Origin: Periplaneta americana
Lineage: Eukaryota > Arthropoda > Insecta > Blattodea > Blattidae
Length of the DNA stretch: 64,000 nucleotides
Assembly (NCBI RefSeq): GCF_040183065.1
Contig: NC_091118.1
Span: forward strand, 212,700,529-212,764,528
Reading direction: 5' to 3'
Below, in pieces: positions 44,841 through 55,739 of this stretch. The position numbers were made by a program, and so were the translations under genes. Numbering within the stretch: the stretch's first letter is position 1; each line of letters starts with the position of its first letter. Below the pieces are notes generated by a model that saw only the letters and a list, made by a program, of their open reading frames with translations, was not told where the DNA came from and ran no database searches.

Positions 44841-46386
44841 CTACTATATACAGTCACGAAGCTTGGGGTGATTTTTTTGCAAATCTGGCGATAGTTGTTA
44901 GCCGCTTGGAGCGCTGTGAATACTAGGAACAATAGACTGTGCCACAGCCATCATGATCTAATACAGGCCGTAAGGCAGACCATGTACGACCACGAAGGGC
45001 GGCGTTTTAACCATATAAAATAGTTGGAATGCATGAACAGTAACATATGTTTCTCTAAAATGTAGTGTAATTCCATTAATAAAATTTAAAACAATGATTA
45101 TGACACACTTCAGATATAATTCACTTGACAGTTAAGATGTAATATTATTTATGGTGTGAAAATTACGTTGTTCGTATGTGTAATACCTGCCTCTATTTCG
45201 ATTAAATATTGCGAAATTCTTGTACATTCATTTATGCACGATTCAATCATTTTCAATTCCACTGCACGGATATTTAGATATGTTGAAATTATAGGTTATG
45301 TTTACTCTACCAGTTGCCCCTTTCTGTCTAAATTTAGTGATCTCCAATGCCTTGCCATTCATATGAAAATTATAGGTTATGTTTACTATATTTAACTTAT
45401 ATTCCTAAATTCGCAATCATACATTATAATTAAGCATAATGTCATGTGTGATACCCCGGACATTCAATTTGTCTGTATTTTAATACTACAATCGAGTACT
45501 GAATTATTGTATTTATCTACTACTTAAGAGACGAAGTAACACAATTGTACGTACACTAATTTCATAGGAGTGGTATGGTAAATGTTTTGTCTAAAATTAA
45601 GGAAAGTAGATGTGCTAAATTGAAATCACAATATACATTCTTTTTTATTAAACCTCAAAATAGCTTCCATTCTAAACTTAAAATGTTGACGCGAACAGAT
45701 TATGTTAACATGTACAATTCTCTTCACATTAAAATAACGCAGTTTTGTAATTATTTCTGCAACATATTATGCAACAAGAAGTAAACGGAACTTATGGACA
45801 CATTACACTAAATAAAACTTAGCTATGATACGCAATAAAGTTATAATATAATATTTCACAGAGCTCCATACACTGAAATAGAAAACCCGAACAAACATTA
45901 CGGCCTGGTCTAGATCGAAAAGGCATTGACTGTGCCGTATTTCGCATTGTTGTAAGAAGCTATGTGAACTGTGAAATGTTCGTTATCGGTTGTAATAACT
46001 GTAAATGGATAAAATACAATAATTTGAATAATAATATAGCACAAGGAGACGTTTGTAGTACTATAAATTGTAAGAAAAATAGGTTAGAGTTATCCTTCTT
46101 CCGAAAGATCCAGGAAGGTGAGTTTATAGAATAAATATATATTTTATGAAAATAATATGTAAACCTTATGTATTTCATATTTCTATAGTAGAAGGAAGGT
46201 GTTAATTTTTTCAGAAGAATACGATATCGAAAGTACAATACATTTTATGCTCTGCTAGGGAAAGAGTCTGTTATGAGGCGATAGTAGCGATCCTGGTGGT
46301 GAGCAACTATCTATGGATGCGTATTTCAACTGTCTATGTATGCATATTTAGTAAGTATGAAGCTTCGTGACTGTATATACTAGATT
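44841..46386 (+). mobile_element. P-like DNA transposon derivative
   Basis: The left end TATATACAGTCACGAAGCTT is mirrored at the right by GAAGCTTCGTGACTGTATATA. A THAP-like remnant lies inside (45976-46134), as in P-element and THAP9-like transposases. There is no other transposase part. I found no clear 8-bp duplication, so the exact ends are uncertain. Confidence 0.6.
45976..46134 (+). pseudogene. THAP-domain-like transposase remnant
   Basis: From ATG at 45976 the frame reads GCNNCKWIKYN, then VCSTINCKKNRLELSFF and a stop after FIE. C-x4-C followed by RLELSFF resembles the first half of the THAP zinc finger. The downstream C-x2-H and AVPTIF-type end are missing. The identification rests on this short motif and on the P-like ends. 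Confidence 0.45.
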
Positions 46387-47277
46387 GTGGTAATGTGGGC
46401 TGCTAGACGGCTCTGAGGTTCTAGGCAAGAGTCATACTTGAGCTGCTTGAAGGAAGAGGACACATAACTGTAAGCTTATCAGAACTTTGCCTTTAGCTGG
46501 GTGCTTAATTTCCTGACGTGTTGGACAGATCAGGGTGTACAATATTGGAACAGTATCGAACTTTGTTTTGGCACATTTTATGTCGAGTCGCGGTAAATTG
46601 GAGAGTGTGTTAAAAGGTTTAAGATAAGAGAACACTAGTTGATAAGATCGTTAGTTTATTCCAGCTAGCCCCCACTCGAGTGATTGGCGTGTGACGTAGG
46701 CATTGTTTCCTTTTACTTCAGATTACTGAAGTGGAGTGAATCCAGCTTGATTTATCGATCACTGATTGGCAAGTATTGATCGTATCTTAGATGTGAAACG
46801 AAATAATCAGCAGCGGACTTCTTTATTGTTAGACAAGTGTTCGAATCCTTTGTCAGTATGTGCAATGATATCCGGATAGCACACACCATAGCAGGGGCGT
46901 TACGCAAGGGGGAGGGGTTACCGGGTTTGAACTTGAAAAAAAATGACATATTTGGATTTAAGTATTGTTTTTTAATCCATAATCGTTTTCCATTCTCTAA
47001 TTTTTTACTGTCAGAGTAACAAAATCTACATCGACATAAGACATAGTCCTCCTACCTCCCTTCAGTATAATCCCTGTGCTCGATGCTGCGGCACGTTGGA
47101 ATTATAACAATGCTATCTTTATTATAGAGAGACCTGCCGCCTAGTACCGGCCTTGTAATAAAATGAAGCTGACACAATATGAAATTTAACTTGTTGTTTG
47201 TTAAAAATTGAATGGTTGTGAAAAAATTACGTTTGAAAGATTTTATAAGGATATTCGTGAATATGTTACATTAGAAG

Positions 47278-47280
<3 letters not shown>
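46387..47280. other. Anonymous sequence
   Basis: No exon or repeat recognised. Confidence 0.4.
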
Positions 47281-47327
<47 letters not shown>

Positions 47328-47608
47328 CTTACTGGCTTTTAAGGAGCCCGGAGGTTCATTGCCGCCCTCACATAAGCCCGCCATTGGTCCCTATCCTGAG
47401 CAAGATTAATCCAGTCTCTACCATCATATCCCACCTCCCTCAAATCCATTTTAATATTATCTTCCCATCTACGTCTCGGCTTCCCCAAAGGTCTTTTTCC
47501 CGCCGGCCTCCCAACTAACACTCTATATGCATTTCTGGATTCTCCCATATGTGCTACATGCCCTGCCCATCTCTAACATCTGGATTCAATGTTCCTAATT
47601 ATGTCAGG

Positions 47609-47648
<40 letters not shown>
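47281..47648 (-). mobile_element. LINE-A 3' fragment inserted in an (AAT)n microsatellite
   Basis: (AAT)n runs lie on both sides (47281-47323 and 47613-47648). The LINE-A fragment between them has the TACTTACTTACTGG tail and minus-strand reading [20 protein letters not shown] and [16 protein letters not shown], ending in the LINE-A stop after RAP. The 5' cut is in [15 protein letters not shown] sequence. The microsatellite probably was the target and supplies the duplication. Confidence 0.85.
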
Positions 47649-47649
<1 letters not shown>

Positions 47650-47860
47650 CATCATCCTTGCATATATTGGGCCCAGTGGCTCGTTACGGTCTCTTGCCAA
47701 CGCTTGAATGGTCTGCCCAAGGATCTCTTGCCCACAGGATGGTAATTTAAAATTTGGCGTGGAATTCTAGAACGAGGCATTCTGATGACATGTGATCTCC
47801 AGTTTTGTCTGTATTTCTGTAGATATTCCGTAATAGGAAATGCTGTACTCCCATGCCTGT
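47650..47860 (-). mobile_element. LINE-F 3' fragment
   Basis: The minus strand reads LQKYRQNWRSHVIRMPRSRI, then YHPVGKRSLGRPFKRWQETV. This is a BovB/RTE-type C-terminus different from LINE-A, B and E. Its 3' tail (GATGATGATT) meets the (AAT)n run. Confidence 0.7.
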
Positions 47861-47970
47861 CCAGAGACTATAGGTGGCAACCCCACCATTGGACTTCCTC
47901 GAGGCTAGTAACCTGTTGGAAGGATATCTTCATACTAAAAAGTCTCTACAAACACAGAACACGACTGCTT

Positions 47971-47975
47971 ACAAC

Positions 47976-48036
<61 letters not shown>
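47971..48036. repeat. (AAT)n microsatellite
   Basis: About 21 AAT units. The poly-Ile/Asn/Tyr frames around it are artefacts of the repeat. Confidence 0.97.
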
Positions 48037-48037
<1 letters not shown>

Positions 48038-48349
48038 AAAAAATTTAAAATACCTATAATATAAATCGTAAACAGTTTTAATAATGATGACCCTCTTTGA
48101 CAAAATTCTGCGTACGCAACTGCACCATAGACTTTCATTATCTTATCGTACACATAAAGCTTTTTTTTTTTGTTCTTTTTTTTCGTTGTTGGTAACTCTA
48201 TAGCATCTATTAGATGATTTATGGTTGTGCTAACAGATGGAGTTACTTGTCAACAATGTGACGCTGAAACGTGTGTTCAGGTTACTGCCCAGCGACAGTC
48301 CTGATGTATTTTTAATTTGTGATGATTGGTTAATTAATATTAACCCGGC

Positions 48350-48502
48350 ACACTCACAATCATACAAATTTCCAGACTCTAGACACCCAGGGAATCCTTC
48401 TTCTTCAAGGAAAATTCACCGAGAACCGAGCCCGGGAATCGAACCCGGGCCCTCCTGATCTGGAAGCCAACATGCTGACCAACAGACCACGGAGGCAGTC
48501 AT
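48350..48502 (-). repeat. tRNA-headed SINE fragment
   Basis: The minus strand starts CTGCCTCCGTGGTCTGTTGG, then CCAGATCAGGAGG and GGGTTCGATTCCCGG as the B box, followed by CTCGGTGAATTTTCC. The tRNA-like head is clear; the body is short. Confidence 0.65.
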
Positions 48503-48969
48503 AAAGCTTTTATTTTTATATACATTCGAATTTCAGTACGGCCAAATAATAATAATAATTTTTTAATAATAATAATTTATTTGTAGAATAAAGATACGTA
48601 TTGTTTTTTTTTTTTTTTATAAAAATCACTCTAGCACGCCAGAAAGAGTACATACTCGTGTTCAGGGGGCATTCCACAAAATAATGCTGATTAACTTTCT
48701 GTTGTTTAGCCGAATTCGAGAAAATACGCTTTCAGCTTAGCTGGTAGGCCTACTCACCGATATAGCATTGTGAGGGCTTTTAAGGCCGTTAGCCGTTTCT
48801 GGGTTTAGTAGTATGCAAATATGTGAACAGGAAACTGCGGTGAAATAAGAAACAAAGCTCTCAGTGGGCACTAACTGTACAAGACTACTCATGTTGAACG
48901 TTGTACCCACACGTGCGTGCTCCTGTTATTTTGCGGCGTTCGTAACCTTTCCTAAGGATGTACTGTCTA
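48503..48969. other. Anonymous sequence
   Basis: No feature beyond an (AAT)n patch at 48547-48580 and a 17-base T run. Confidence 0.4.
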
Positions 48970-49195
48970 CTCGTAAATAAATACAAAAAAATAGTTTTAT
49001 TTAACGACACTCGCAAACGTCGCTGGTGTGCCGGAATTTTGTCCCACAAGAGTTCTTTTACATGCCAGTAAATCTGCTAACATGAGACTGTCGCATTAAG
49101 CACTTAAATACCAACGACCTGGACCGGGATCGAACCCGCAACCTCGGGCACAGAAGGCCAGCACTATATCGACTGCGCCACCTAGGCCGACTCTT
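48970..49195 (-). repeat. tRNA-headed SINE, family S4 (minus copy)
   Basis: The minus strand reads GTCGGCCTAGGTGGCGCAGT, GGCCTTCTGTGCCCGAGGTT, GGGTTCGATCCCGG, then the body ACATGCCAGT-like GTTAGCAGATTTACTGGCATG and AAAAGAACTCTTGTGGGAC. The same family is at 50035-50250 in plus orientation. The head keeps an Arg-like anticodon loop. Confidence 0.85.
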
Positions 49196-50034
49196 ATATA
49201 AATAAAGATAGGAATGTTTATGATAAATGTTTACAGCTTGAAATTTCATTCCATCAAATGTATTGCTTAATTGTGTTAGGTTTCCCAGCCTGACAATACA
49301 TATTTGTTTTTTGTTGTGGAAGAAACATTGGACGGGTGTTACGTCACTGAATAGTAACTAAATTGAGAGAGAGAGGGGGGGAGGGGGAGAGAGAGTTTTG
49401 GGTATAGAACTTTTGTTTTACAAAGTAAATTGAAGTGGTTGAGTGCGCAGTAAGACAGTTTCAAACGGGAATGTTTTACGCTAAAAGTTTCGAAATACGG
49501 AACTGAAAGCTCAGATGCCGTGCTCAGTACTCAGAGTGTCTGTCGTAAGTCGAAATACACACAACACGAAGATTTCCTGTTAGATCTGTTTCCAAACACA
49601 ACCAGCCTTCGTCTTCAAATGGAAAACAGTCCACCCCTTGGGATTCGCAGCGACTTTGGTCAACGTTTTTCGGTCAATGTATATACGAGTCACAGATACA
49701 TTGGTCTCGGGCATTTGGGTCACATTTTTTCGCCCAAAGTTGTATTTTGGCCACTGAATATTTGTCAGAATTTTTTAGATCACTCAGCACATTTTAGTCT
49801 CGATTTTCGGTCGATCATTTGGGTCGTTGATATCGGTAACTCATTTCTTCGATCAGAATGAAAGAAGAGAATTTTTTACTGCATTTTATTTTTGTGGTAT
49901 GGATACACAGAATTTTTGTGGCATAAACATAAGTTATTCGAGATCGTCTTCACTATCAGTTTCTTCAATGTTCTCGCTTGGATATAATTTCAATGTGTAC
50001 GTACAGCTCTTACGTAAATATCCTATCTGTCCGC
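49196..50034. other. Anonymous sequence with a (GA)n-rich patch
   Basis: 49366-49396 is GA-rich (GAGAGAGAGGGGGGGAGGGG). 49640-49860 repeats TTTCGGTCAATG/TTTGGGTCAC-like phrases, but no element could be defined. Confidence 0.4.
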
Positions 50035-50250
50035 GTCGGCCTAGTTGGCGCAGTTGGTATAGCGCTGGCCTTCTATGCCCGAGGTTGCGCGTTCGATCCC
50101 GGGGCAGGTGGATGGCATTTAAGTGTGTTTAAATGCGACATGCTCATGTCAGTAGATTTACTGGCATGTAAAAGAACTCTTGCGAGACAAAATTCCGGCA
50201 CATCGGTGACGCTGATATAAACTCGGCAGTTGCGAGTTAAATAAAACATA
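50035..50250 (+). repeat. tRNA-headed SINE, family S4 (plus copy)
   Basis: GTCGGCCTAGTTGGCGCAGT, GGCCTTCTATGCCCGAGGTT, GCGTTCGATCCCGG, then GATTTACTGGCATGTAAAAG and CAAAATTCCGGCACATCGG, ending in GTTAAATAAAAC. Confidence 0.87.
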
Positions 50251-50503
50251 ACATTTCATTTCCATCTGTCCTCTATCTTTATACTCTTCATATCTTTTCA
50301 CTGCTGCTAGCAGTCGCTCCTGGTTGTTGACATACTTCTTGTTCAGGACTGATCTCTCATTCCTCCAGCCTTGTAATATCTTATTCATTTCATATTGTTT
50401 TGCTTTGAGCTTATGTATAAATTTCCAGAGTGAATAATGAGAATTAAAGTGGTTCTAAACCTAATACGAATGTTGTACATTGGTAGGATACACACAGTAC
50501 ATA

Positions 50504-51404
50504 GGTTGGATAAAAAGTAATGGCAATACTGCTGTCACGTGACGATGGTGCGTTCGAGAGTTGCCAGCTGTATGGACATGAACATGGACTGTTAGATGAG
50601 TTAGTGTAGCCAGCGGCGACAGTACTCTGTCAATCTACTGCAGTGTGTAGAACGTTCACTTTCATAGGGATAGTGCGAGCGCCCTAAGATCATGTTTACA
50701 AAACTAGAGCAACGTTCCTGGATCAAAACTGAAGTGGCACGAGGTCGTAGTGCACAAGAATGTTTTCAGGGACTGCGTGAAGCATGTGGCGATGCAGCGT
50801 TGCCATATCGCACAGTGGTACGATGGGTTAAAGCGTTTCGGGAAGGCCTTGTTGGAAGTGCTGTGAAGGTGATGCTCATTGTGGCGTATGACATTGATGG
50901 GTAATACTGCACCACGCTGTACCTCCAAGGCAGACGGCAAACGCGGACTACTACTGCAGGTTCCTGCAGCACTACCTTTGTCCAGCCTCAGGAGAAAACG
51001 ACGACACTTGGTGGTACAGAACCCCATCATTCTTCATGATATTGCAAAGAGTCACACCGCTGCTGTTGTTAAGGACCTCTTGCGTCGCTGGCAATGGGAG
51101 ATTCTGGAACATCCTCCGTACTCACCCGATATGATCCATGCGATTACGATCTTTTCACCAAAGTGAAAGAACCACTGCGAGGGACCCGGTACAATACCAG
51201 AGATGAACTTATCCGTGCTTTAGGGCGGTCAATACGGAACATCAACAAAGATGGACGCGCTGATGGTGTACGACGCCTTCCAAACATTTGACAAAAGGTA
51301 ATAAATAAGGGGGGCGACTATATAGAAGGTACGTAAATGTTGTACCCCTGTGAATAAAGCCATGTCAGAAATATCGAACTGTTGCCATTACTTTTTATCC
51401 AACC
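50504..51404 (+). mobile_element. mariner-like element, internally deleted
   Basis: The ends GGTTGGATAAAAAGTAATGG and its complement (CCATTACTTTTTATCCAACC) frame 901 bp. A TA precedes the left end; on the right it is TC, so one duplication is mutated. The element carries the remains of one transposase gene on the plus strand. Confidence 0.88.
50692..51291 (+). pseudogene. mariner-like transposase with central deletion and frameshifts
   Basis: The N-terminal part MFTKLEQRSWIKTEVARGRS, then YRTVVRWVKAFREGL is the helix-turn-helix region. The frame then jumps directly to VKVMLIVAYDIDG, so the first catalytic block is lost. After a shift near 50900 come RRKRRHLVVQNPIILHDIAK, with HD in the second catalytic block, and EILEHPPYSPDM with the third Asp region. 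A second shift leads into CDYDLFTKVKEPLRGTRYN and the end RRLPNI. It is clearly inactive. Confidence 0.88.
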
Positions 51405-51852
51405 TCGAATGATCCAACATAATCGGATGACCATTATGCTCGTGATACCGAAACGTCGCAATACCCGAGTATCGTTGTACGTACCGAAATGTCTTATTTG
51501 CCGAAATGTCGTATGAACGAAAAGATTTCTGACCTAAAAAGAGAGACCAAAACCTCCTGAAACGTCCCTTGGGTCCGTTACAAATTGATGAATGGGGGTT
51601 ACTAGTCACAGCGGATATTCGGAAATAAAACCGGATTTCTGCGTGAAGCCCCAATGCCCCGGAAATGCCTGACCGCCACTGCTCTGCGTGCCATGTGCTG
51701 CGAAGCGTGGCCTGGAAACACGCATCGAATGAGAAAATCTGTAGCTTATAGCAGAGGGTGAGTTTTACATGCAACAATGTCAACTGCTACTTATACCTCA
51801 TAGAAGGGATATACAGGGCGATTCAGAATAACACCGACAACTCAAGTCTGAA
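51405..51852. other. Anonymous sequence
   Basis: Contains repeated CGAAATGTCGTA/CGAAACGTCGCA-like phrases but no definable element. Confidence 0.4.
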
Positions 51853-52168
51853 GGCCGGTTTCACTAACCTTCGTTATCATTATAACGTCTCGTTAAATAA
51901 TTTAATGACACGTTAGTCAATTTTTGTGTTTTACCAAACATCGTTATTGCTAACACATCTTTAAACTCATCGTTAATTTATTAGGACCTAATTCGTCGCG
52001 TTAAAGCAGTAACGATGGCTTAAAAATCAACAACATGGCGGACGTATTCGATGTTTAAATTCTGCAACATAATGGCGAACTTTTATATGTTGTAATAACA
52101 CTTGGAATAATCATTTTGAAGATTTAAGTGATAAAGAATTTCACGAAAGCTACACATTAAGGAAATAA

Positions 52169-52255
52169 GTAATAAGAATGAATAATTTCGAGGGAAAAAT
52201 TGTTCCGGAGCCGGGTATCGAACCCGGGACCTTTGATTTAACGTAATAAGAATGA
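52169..52255 (-). repeat. Truncated tRNA-derived repeat with 13-bp target duplication
   Basis: GTAATAAGAATGA is repeated at 52169-52181 and 52243-52255. The insert equals the tail and B-box half of the repeat seen as a dimer at 5603-5985 (AATTTCGAGGGAAAAATTGT, then CCGGGTATCGAACCCGGG). Confidence 0.85.
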
Positions 52256-52481
52256 TTTAAGTAATAAGAATGATTCTAGAAGAAACTGAATATAGGTTAT
52301 AATACGACAGATAGGAATCGCCCACTTAACGCCTCTGCAACAGATTCTTTTCGCTTTAAGATAATGTTACGGGAAATTTTGAAATAGTAATTGGTGATAA
52401 GAACGGATGTCAAAAGCTGTATTGTCTAGAAATGTGAACAAAGTATCAGACGTACATCAACATTACGACCACAATACATTT

Positions 52482-52774
52482 ATTATCTTTATAATAGGTC
52501 CACACCTGTGGCGTAACGGTCAGCGCGTCTGGCTGCGAAACCAGGTGGCCCGGGTTCGAATCCCGGTCGGGGCAAGTTACCTGGTTGAGGTTTTTTCCGG
52601 GGTTTTCCCTCAACCCAGTACGAGCAAATGCTGGGTAACTTTCGGTGCTGGATCCCGGACTCATTTCACCGGCATTATCACCTTCATATCATTCAGACGC
52701 TAAATAACCTAGATGTTGATACAGCGTCGTAAAATAACCCAATAAAATAAAATAAATTATCTTTATAATAGGTC
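52482..52774 (+). repeat. S1 SINE with perfect 19-bp target duplication
   Basis: ATTATCTTTATAATAGGTC occurs at 52482-52500 and 52756-52774. The SINE between is full length (head with GTTCGAATCCCGG, body, GCGTCGTAAAATAACCC and AATAAAATAAAAT tail). The perfect duplication indicates a recent insertion, and it is the best reference copy of S1 here. Confidence 0.95.
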
Positions 52775-53943
52775 TACAGCTAAATTTCCTGTCGTCATTG
52801 ACAACGATAGAGTGTGTAGGCTACATGTTCCAATCGTATCTCCTGGCAGTAATATGGCCAAAAGATTCTGCAATAGAAGATCCTATTTTTCATTCAATAT
52901 TCAAACAATTTCATATAAATAAACTGTGACTAAACTATCGCTGAGGTAGTTTCCTTCGTGCTTTGCTTATACACCTTGCACATACGAAACTGTGACTGGT
53001 TAGGTTTGATTAGTTTAGGTTTTTGTTATGCCTTGTATATACGATCAATTGCATCTCCACAAAAAAATTAAATTCAACGATTTTCAATTCAGAAATAGCA
53101 GAATTACCTCAGCGCTAGTTTATTGAAATTGTAATAGGTTAGAATACGACAGATAGGAATCACCCACTTAATGCCTCTTCAACAGATTCTTCTCGTTTTA
53201 CAGTCAGTACACGATAGCACAACATTCCAAAGGTGTAAGAGGAGGATGCCTTTTCAAATGGAAAGGGTGCAAAGAGATTTTACTTTTAGGATGCAATGGA
53301 TACCCCTTAAAATCCAATTTAATGACACCTCTTCTGAATTCTGCCACACAAGCAGGGCAAAATTGTTACAGGTACATAAATCTACTTGAAATACAGTATA
53401 AAAGTAGTATGCAATTTATGGAAGAGGCGATTTCCCATCCTAATAATAACTGTATTGTGGCATCAATTCTGAAGCTGTTTACCTTATCGTCCGCAAAATT
53501 TTCTTATATTTCCTTTAGAAGTTACAAATTAACTGCTCTACATTCCTATTTACATTTGGAAGCATCTGTTTTTTTTTTTTTGTTTTTAAATTACTGTATG
53601 ACAACATACTGTATTTAGGAAAAATACCAAAAATAAGAACTTTCAGATGTTCTTAAAATTACAGCCTCTTACACGTTTGCCTATGATTGTTTCCTCATGC
53701 CAAACAAAGTCAGCCGTGATCATATGTAACCAATGAAATTCGCGATTTCGAAGCCATGGTCGTATGAGAAATAAAACATGCAAGATACAAGTACAAAATC
53801 CCCACGTTAGTAAACGCACGTTAATTTTAAAGAAACGAGGCATGGTAAAACAGTTAACTTTTAAAGATCTCGTTAAAATTAAATGATCCGTTTATTGACA
53901 AGTCGTTTGTGCTAATTTAAAGGAGCTTGGTGAAACCGGCCAT

Positions 53944-54172
53944 TAGTATGTTGTACAAAACAGCAAACTAATCATTTCTCAAGAGAAGACCCATGTCCGG
54001 AAATACTAAAGTTTGGGCGATGTGGGTCGTCAAAGTATGACAGTGCTTCGGATATGGTGATAGACGTGCATTCCACATTTTATCAAGAAAACCTCCACCA
54101 ATCCAACAAGAGCATCAGATCGTGCATTAAATTACAAAAGGGGTTCGAATTGTCGACCTCCAACTTGATTGC
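53944..54172. other. Anonymous sequence
   Basis: Short spacer between Harbinger-like and hAT-like elements. Confidence 0.4.
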
Positions 54173-55017
54173 TAGGGACCGGATTTTTATGTAATTACAT
54201 ATTATATTCCTTTCAACCTAACCGTATATAAATAACAAATCTTTGCGAATCTTGTAATTACCATTAATATATTAAAATTTGATACTACATATTTTTACAT
54301 ATTTACCCCACATTACACATTATGGCTTGGTATTACATAAATCTACATATTTAGGGGGTTTATTCATTTTACTTCTCTAAAAGGGGAAAAATAAGCTTCT
54401 GTTAGGGAAGTTTACAATTTGAAATACGCAGATTTAAAAAGCCTTTTTACCTACCCAAGAAAAGATATATTTCGGCACGAAACACAACGTCCTTAGTTCC
54501 AGGCAAACAACAGTTATTAAATGCCTATAGTTTGAGGTTTTAGTGGTACTTTGTTTCTTACAGGGAACAGCTAAAATGCATGTGTCCCACATCTCCTCTT
54601 ATTTTCTCCTAATCCAGTAAAGTGAAACAGTGCTTGCAGTTCTGTTGTGTCATTCATTTCACTCAGTTCTCTAGTTTTAGTACTTACAGTATAAAGTGCA
54701 AGTGAGTTTATCTACTGCTTTTAACTAACTAAAAAGGCCCCTGTATCTTCAATCCTAACGACGAAAATAAAATCATGGATTGCGATGGACGAAGGTTTCA
54801 CTACAGATGGAAAAATAGTAATGTGTCACGTGTGCGGTAAAAAAGTCGGGTGCGCTATGAAATCACAACTGGAGAGTCTTACCTATCCTATACCTGCCAG
54901 ATTTTGATATTAAATATTTTCATGATATGACATATTTTGATACATATTCAGCTTATTTTTCTTACATAAATATGTACATATTTCACACTTTGATATTACA
55001 TAAAAATCCGGTCCCTA
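54173..55017 (+). mobile_element. hAT derivative with 8-bp target duplication
   Basis: The ends TAGGGACCGGATTTTTATGT and its complement are flanked by TTGATTGC (54165-54172) and TTGATTAC (55018-55025), an 8-bp duplication with one change. Inside, near 54767-54870, the plus strand reads KIKSWIAMDEGFTTDGKIVM, then CHVCGKKVGC. This is the BED-like zinc-finger start of the hAT family seen at 61578 and 62718. The remainder of the transposase is deleted. Confidence 0.85.
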
Positions 55018-55162
55018 TTGATTACATACCAAACTATGTATTTCCAGACATAGGTCTCCACTTAAAAATGTTCAGTTTTCTGTCCTGTACACCATACTGA
55101 GAGTTGTCGGTGTTATTTTGAACCACCCTGTAGACGGATGAGGTTATTCCCTTCGGACTACC

Positions 55163-55265
55163 GTCCACTTCTGTGGCGTATCGGTTAGCATGTCTGACCG
55201 TGTAACTGGCGAGCCCCGGTTCAAATTCTGGTTGACGTTTTTTCCAGGGTTTTCCCTTTCCTATT
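55163..55265 (+). repeat. Diverged S1 SINE head
   Basis: CCACTTCTGTGGCGTATCGG, then CCCCGGTTCAAATTCTGG and CCAGGGTTTTCCC follow the S1 order. The 3' body is missing. Confidence 0.65.
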
Positions 55266-55522
55266 TTTGTCATTGTTTCAATATGTATTTTACTTCTGGT
55301 AGTGTGGAAGAGAAGGCCTCATGGCCTTAACTCTACCGGAACAAACAAACAGACAGACAGACAGACACTGGATAATTTTCGGCGGTGGATCTGACGCTAG
55401 ATAACCATAGAAATTGATAAAGAATCGTGAAATAACCAATTTAAAAATAATAACTTTCGCCCTCTGAAGTGCGTTTGTAAGATCGCAACCAAAACATATT
55501 ACTTGAAGTGCTGTTTGACTAC

Positions 55523-55739
55523 GTACAGTCTTACAAAAAAGTTTTGTCGTCCAGATACTTTGTCTCAGAAAGGAAGCACTACGCATGATCAGACATACAA
55601 CGAAACAAAACTAATTTTATTACCTCAACTAATCCTTCTGTTGTGAACCAAATCGCTCGTCCTCTGAACATGCGCACTGCCTCCTTTCTGAGACTTACAA
55701 AAGTAGCTGCGCGACAAAACTTTTTTCTAAGACTGTACG
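55523..55739. mobile_element. MITE, about 217 bp, palindromic
   Basis: The arm GTACAGTCTTACAAAAAAGT, then TCTCAGAAAGGAAGCACTAC at the left is mirrored at the right by CCTCCTTTCTGAGACTTACA and TTTCTAAGACTGTAC. There is no coding capacity, and the target duplication is unclear. Confidence 0.7.

Larger units (their letters stand above)
51853..53943. mobile_element. PIF/Harbinger-like derivative with nested SINEs
   Basis: The left end GGCCGGTTTCACTAACCTTC and the complement of the right end (GAGCTTGGTGAAACCGGCC) form imperfect inverted repeats. 52034-52165, read with two frame changes, gives NHFEDLSDKEFHESYTLRK-like sequence similar to the N-terminus of Harbinger transposases. A 60-bp internal direct repeat (ATACGACAGATAGGAATC at 52303 and 53145) is present. 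A truncated tRNA-like repeat and an S1 SINE are inserted inside. A 3-bp target duplication is not obvious. Confidence 0.6.

Noticed and set aside
47935..48153. Poly-Tyr, poly-Asn and poly-Ile frames
   Set aside because: Translation of an (AAT)n microsatellite.
50035..50105. tRNA-Arg gene
   Set aside because: The head is followed by a conserved non-tRNA body shared with the copy at 48970-49195, so it is a SINE.
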